DNA of 64,000 nt, taken from contig NW_003109083.1 in assembly GCF_000003605.2 (NCBI RefSeq), positions 20,976-84,975 of the forward strand. The letters run 5' to 3'. Source of the DNA: Saccoglossus kowalevskii (Eukaryota > Hemichordata > Enteropneusta > Harrimaniidae). Shown here in pieces: positions 60,920 through 64,000 of this stretch. Within the stretch, counting starts at the first letter, position 1, and the number at the start of each line of letters is the position of its first letter. A program made the position numbers and the translations under genes. Below the pieces are notes generated by a model. The model was not told where the DNA came from. It saw only the letters and a program-made list of their open reading frames with translations, and did not search any database.

Positions 60920-61960
60920 CGAGGGTCGTTCAATAAGTATTGCCCCTGACCCACTTCCAGTTGTCTGATCTAGATGAAATTTTGGATGTGTAATGATTTA
61001 CATCTCTGTGAGTTATGTTACAAAAACAGCTCTGAACTGATTGTGGTTTCTGATTTACAGGTGTTTGAACTGAGTCAGGTGGAAATGGAGCCAGTTGAGT
61101 GTCGCGCAGTAATCTGTTTTTTGTATTTGAATGACGCACACCAATTTAGAAGACTTTTGATAAATGGAAAAAAACAAACTGGTGGAGATAATGCTCCATC
61201 TTATGGCCTTGCAAAACGCTGGTATTGTGAATTAAAACATGGCCGGAAATCTGTGAAAATGGCTCCCAAACATAGTCGTCTCTCTTCTGCCATTGATGAA
61301 GCATCTGCACGTCACATGGAGCAGCCATTTTGGAAGATCGACACAATACTGTTCACCAAATCAAGATCGAGGTCAAGACTTGTACATGTTCTTTGGAAAC
61401 TATCATTCATGACCATTTGCATATGTATAATGTGTCTGGCAGATGGCTACCCTGGTTGCTGACACCTTTCCTGTAGCAAGAACGTGCTCGAGAATTAATT
61501 TGGAGATGTGCCAAGAAGATGAGTAAAGTTTTTCAAAAGACAGGATTACACATAATGAAACTTGGGTCCATCACTATCATCCAGAGACCAAAGCCCAGTC
61601 AATGAAATGGAAGCACTTGGACTCACCACCTCCAAAGAAGGCAAAGGTGCAGCCCTCCACTGGCAAGGTCATGCTCACATTCTTCTGGGACCAGGACGGA
61701 GAAGTGGTGACAGATTTCCTGGCAAAGGGTACCACAATGACAGGAGCATATTACGCTTTAATTTTGACGAAATTAAGAAAAGCTATCATAATCAAGAGGC
61801 GGGGCAAGATCAGCAAAATTAACCTCCTCCTGCAGGACACCGGTCAGTTTCACAACTCGCATGTCGCAAGCATGGGCGTGTGGCTATTAAATCCTCCCCT
61901 CATCCATTTACTCTCCTGACCGTGCACCCTATATTCTGCATCATCGGAATAGTGTCTTAA
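60920..61960 (+). mobile_element. mariner element, copy 2 (dead, 3' end missing)
   Basis: Starts after a TA with cgagggtcgttcaataagta, matching copy 1. Transposase begins at 61086 (MEPVECRAVICFLYLN), frameshifts near 61330 and 61470, then continues with HNETWVHHY, where the family has QDETWVHHY (first catalytic Asp is Asn), followed by the FWDQDGEVVTDFLAKG region and LLQDTGQFHNS, where the family has LLQDNAPVHNS. It ends near LNPPLIHLLS without the final Asp (mariner DD34D) or right terminal repeat. It lies upstream of the HNMT-like exons on the opposite strand. Confidence 0.85.
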
Positions 61961-62166
61961 GTTGAAGTCTCTGCTCACAGTCCCTCTATCACCGGTCTGG
62001 CAACAACAACTGTCTCTATCCGCGTACGGGTAAACAGATTATTCACACCAACGATAAGCAGCGATGGTTTGCGGAAAGTTGTTGAATATTCATAAGGGTC
62101 AGAAAAATCCCAGCATGCAGAGCGTTATGCAGATTTGCGCTTGCGCAGTTAGTTTTGTTTGAAGCC

Positions 62167-62577
62167 ATGTGGAAGTCTTACGAAGATTACATCGAGTTCA
62201 ACGATGTTAACGGTGACTGGGATTTTGTTTTGGAAGATGTCCGCTTTTCTGAAGACGATCTGACACAACATACCACTGCCAATATTGTTTCTTACATTCA
62301 AGGTCAAGATGTCCCGATCGCACATTCGTCTTGTGAAACCACCCACTCAGGAAATCCAAGACCGAATAACAGAAATGATCAACGAGTGTTTTATTCATGC
62401 CCGTCATGCGATAAAACTTTCAAAAGTGCTAGCGGATTTAGAGGACATACTAATGTTATCTATGGTCAAAATCTAAAAAGTATTTTTGATTCGTTCTTAT
62501 ATTTTCAATTGTTGGATATATGCGGGATTGTTGTTTGCGTCACAGTGCTATTTGATATAGGAAGCATGTCGTTACGT
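62167..62577 (+). CDS. Unidentified acidic protein or exon with one degenerate C2H2 finger
   Basis: Frame from ATG 62167 to TAA. The first 60 residues are acidic (WKSYEDYIEFNDVNGDWDFV, then SEDDLTQH). Near residue 75-95 lies FYSCPSCDKTFKSASGFRGH, a C2H2 finger with C-x2-C-x12-H. The second zinc His is missing: at H+5 there is Tyr (TAT, one change from CAT). After this the frame turns hydrophobic (FLYFQLLDICGIVVCVTVLF), probably intron read-through. I cannot name the family. An acidic region plus one finger of this wording could belong to a transposon-derived protein. It lies between a mariner and a P-element-like remnant on the opposite strand. Confidence 0.4.
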
Positions 62578-62830
62578 TAATGTCCGATGCGATGATAACA
62601 TAAATATATTTAAAATGTTAAATTGACAATTACCAGTTTTTATTAGATGTCGACACTAAAAATCTCTTGGTTGAATACACATTTATATAGAATAGACTTA
62701 TTTCTACAGTATGTGCAAGTAGTGAACGCGAGGAAGTAGCTTAGACGTGCGAGACACGAACTGCTGTCAATATTGATCAATGTTTATTATTTCTCAACCC
62801 AACCACAACATTATTTTGCATTGACCTTAC

Positions 62831-63960
62831 CTGTCATTTTCAGCCCTTCAATGGTCTATCTGCTTATGCACATTGCATTTCTTGCACTTTTGGAGAAATT
62901 GCCTTCTCTGCTCAGGATGGACATCTCCCAGTTATCAAAGTATTTGAGAAAGTCGGTCAGCATCCACTGATTGATAAATATAAAAAGTGATGAGTGCACA
63001 ACAAAGACAATTTAATAAGGGGTTGACCATTAAGAACTTTGGGGTGGTGGCAGAAAAAATATGCAAAATATTTTTTTCCATTTAGTTTTGTGCTATTTTT
63101 TTATTTTCTCTGTTTTTCCCTGTAGAATTTTTTTCTGTTATTGATTCCTGTAGTATTTTTGTTCGTGATTTATTCCTGACTAATTCAACCACCCCAGAGT
63201 TGCCCACCCCTATTTTGTTTACTTGATAATTCATTTAAAAGAAGCTTCTCTGGTATAGTTTCATTATAAGTTGGCAACACTTGCTATAGATCATTATATA
63301 CCTCAAATCTTGGATCATTTTGATCTTCATATGGTTTTCAGTTTGGCTTCCTTTTACGTTAATGCTCATCGTAATTCCTTACATTTAGACAATCAAAAAA
63401 ACGATCCATAAGCCTGATAAACTTGGCCGTCTCACTGGCTTCAGGAGGCCCAAACAATTCCATGGCATTAGCCACTGATTCACTGAGTACCTAGTAAATA
63501 AAAGAAAGAGTATTATATTAGATCAAAGAAAATGTTATGCTTTTCATTGTTGTGCATATCAGTTTGAAAGGTTTCAGAGGATGTTTTATCAATCCTATAA
63601 CACTTTCAAGGTACATGCTCAAAAGCACTGTTTGGCAGGGACAATGACAGTTTTTTAGGCAGGGACAATGACAAACTGGGGTTGCCTGTATTTACACAAT
63701 TACGGTACCCACAATAAATTACTGAGGTAGAGGGACTGTGGTCCATGCCAAACCTCTCAGTGAACCACGTCCCAACAATCTCTATTAAAACTTACCTGTG
63801 CTGCAAGGTTGACTCGCATGATAGAAAAGAAAGTCAACTCTATATGCTCATAGCCAATTTTGTGGAGCAAATGGATTAACCACATATTACGACTAAGAGT
63901 TCCAATAAAAATTGGCACTAATGAGACACACATGAGCTTTGTTCATAACGGTCATTAAAT
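62831..63960 (-). pseudogene. P-element/THAP9-like transposase, three exons, internal stop
   Basis: Exons in order: about 63920-63796 (MWLIHLLHKIGYEHIELTFF, then SIMRVNLAAQ), 63490-63383 (VLSESVANAMELFGPPEASE, then KFIRLMDRFFDCLN) and 62966-62831 (WMLTDFLKYFDNWE, then AMCISR-stop-TIEGLKMTG). All junctions are GT-AG and in phase. These match the conserved middle of P-element-type transposases (MRVxLAAQVLSxSVAxAL, ETxxFIxLMDxFFDxLN, FLxYFxxWE, LSxxTxEGLKxT). The TAG at 62858-62856 replaces an expected residue by a single change. The N-terminal THAP finger would lie beyond the right edge, and I see no downstream exons below 62831. Either a dead transposase or a domesticated gene with one error; I favour dead. 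Confidence 0.75.
62967..63382. other. Intron of the P-element-like remnant
   Basis: T-rich non-coding DNA between the second and third exons. Confidence 0.5.
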
Positions 63961-64000
63961 AAGTACCGAATCTTTCATAAAATTTTAATTAGAATTATAT

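Noticed and set aside
1-64000. CRISPR arrays, operons, prophage or other prokaryotic systems
   Set aside because: Introns, MITEs, LINEs and mariners show animal nuclear DNA; no regularly spaced repeat-spacer array is present.

Overview
This is a window of animal nuclear DNA: AT-rich, gene-poor, with GT-AG introns, tiny exons, many decayed transposons, microsatellites and three assembly gaps. The gene families (histamine N-methyltransferase-like enzyme, P2X7-type cysteine-rich intracellular domain, P-element/THAP9-like transposase, L1/Tx1 LINE, mariner and Tc1 elements, hAT-type MITEs) fit a marine invertebrate such as a lophotrochozoan, hemichordate or cephalochordate. I cannot name the species from sequence alone.

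Layout. 0-9 kb: a diverged direct duplication (330-1160 and 5595-6270) and, on the minus strand, the remains of an immunoglobulin-domain gene (6915-8972). 9-24 kb: a long-TIR MITE (about 9.86-10.20 kb), a 105-bp tandem array, a broken P2X7-domain gene (14.4-16.2 kb), LTR-like repeats (17.7-18.7 kb), a LINE endonuclease fragment on the minus strand (19.6 kb) and a long TA microsatellite. 24-35 kb: one intact seven-exon gene on the plus strand (28,286-34,537) encoding a 342-residue secreted subtilisin/proteinase K-fold protein. All positions aligned with the catalytic triad and the oxyanion Asn are substituted, so it reads as a pseudoprotease. Its introns hold two MITEs with 8-bp target duplications and an antisense retroelement fragment. 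36-44 kb: an array of AAAGTG motifs, a tRNA-like SINE, and an L1/Tx1 LINE split by a Tc1 transposon. 45-53 kb: tandem repeats, and a second truncated copy of the upstream region plus exon 1 of the pseudoprotease gene (46.8-49.3 kb), with exon 1 dead. 53-64 kb: two dead mariners, the last two exons of an HNMT-like methyltransferase (minus strand), a C2H2-finger ORF and three exons of a P-element-like transposase (minus strand, one internal stop).

Only two host genes look functional: the pseudoprotease, complete, and the HNMT-like enzyme, whose 5' exons lie elsewhere. Nothing suggests that they work together. Most other coding traces are transposon proteins or broken genes. All homology calls come from reading motifs, not from database searches.
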